From Megascapheus bottae (taxonomy: Eukaryota; Chordata; Mammalia; Rodentia; Geomyidae): a DNA stretch of 64,000 nt. A program made the position numbers and the translations under genes. The stretch spans positions 1,240,001-1,304,000 of the forward strand of contig JANJXV010000191.1 in the NCBI GenBank assembly GCA_024803745.1, written 5' to 3'. Of this stretch, positions 63,794-64,000 are shown piece by piece (positions within the stretch are counted from its first letter, which is position 1; every line of letters starts with the position of its first letter). The notes beneath the pieces were generated by a model that saw nothing but the letters and a program-made list of their open reading frames with translations, did no database searches and was not told the origin of the DNA.

Positions 63794-64000
63794 TTGAAAA
63801 TGGGAGCAAGATTACTACTAAATACGATTATAGTTTTTCAGATATAACCAACCTAGACCTCTGTCGCTGGCAGACACTAGATGTTCACAAGTTTTGATTG
63901 GTATTATCACTCTTTCTTTTTGTGCACTTACAGACCAGCCTAATACAACCACTGATAAGCGATTTATACCCAAAACAATAAGCCTCGCAATCCAATCTCT

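Larger units (their letters stand above)
58304..64000 (-). mobile_element. Array unit U4: L1, cut by window end
   Basis: 3' end at 58304, ORF2, ORF1 and about 200 bases of 5' UTR before the window ends. The array continues beyond the window for at least the rest of this unit. Confidence 0.95.

Noticed and set aside
32523..64000. CRISPR-like or satellite-style short tandem repeats
   Set aside because: The period is 7.4 kb with L1 coding content. There are no short direct repeats with unique spacers.

Overview
This is nuclear DNA of a mammal, most likely a geomyoid rodent (kangaroo rat, pocket mouse or pocket gopher lineage). The window is AT-rich and full of retroposons. The commonest short repeat is a two-part SINE: an ID-like left half (tRNA-like, 'gtagagtgcttgcctagcatg') joined to a right half reading 'gtggctcaagtggcagag'. 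That structure matches the IDL-Geo SINE described from Geomyoidea. The species call is inference from the SINE and was not searched. No bacterial features, tRNA/rRNA genes or CRISPR arrays were seen. Every protein-coding locus recognised is damaged or incomplete in the window.

Layout. (1) 1-7,850: exon remnants of a RalGDS-like Ras-family exchange factor on the minus strand (REM exon 143-459, RasGEF exon 4149-4301), SINEs, and at about 462-1822 an inverted, diverged copy of a block that recurs further right. (2) 7,857-8,942: a small L1 fragment with an internal inversion, then a CT microsatellite. (3) 9,314-18,755: copy 1 of a large duplication, holding a KRAB zinc-finger locus (minus strand), its upstream introns and the 5' part of an L1. 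(4) 18,756-22,604: a decayed L1 and a displaced RT fragment. (5) 22,605-24,889: single-copy and SINE DNA. (6) 24,890-36,041: copy 2 of the same duplication. It keeps a canonical 127-bp KRAB-A exon that copy 1 lost in a deletion of about 1.58 kb. (7) 34,664 to the window end: a head-to-tail array with a period of about 7.42 kb. Each unit is one nearly full-length L1 (about 6.05 kb, minus strand) plus a 1.37-kb non-L1 block carrying two SINEs, a (TCA)n tract and an exon-like open frame.

How it fits together. The array spread as a genomic segment, not by repeated retrotransposition. The non-L1 block travels with every unit, all array ORF2 copies share one frameshift, and all units share the same L1/non-L1 junctions. 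By eye the units fall into (U2,((U0,U1),(U3,U4))), with U3 and U4 nearly identical. The same truncated-L1 junction lies upstream of both KRAB-ZNF copies, so the array edge existed before the ZNF duplication of about 15.6-17.3 kb. Both zinc-finger exons carry in-frame stops ahead of the fingers. Copy 2 still has KRAB-A, KRAB-B and a 135-codon linker in one open frame, so a KRAB-only product is conceivable. Identities and repeat boundaries were judged by eye and are approximate.
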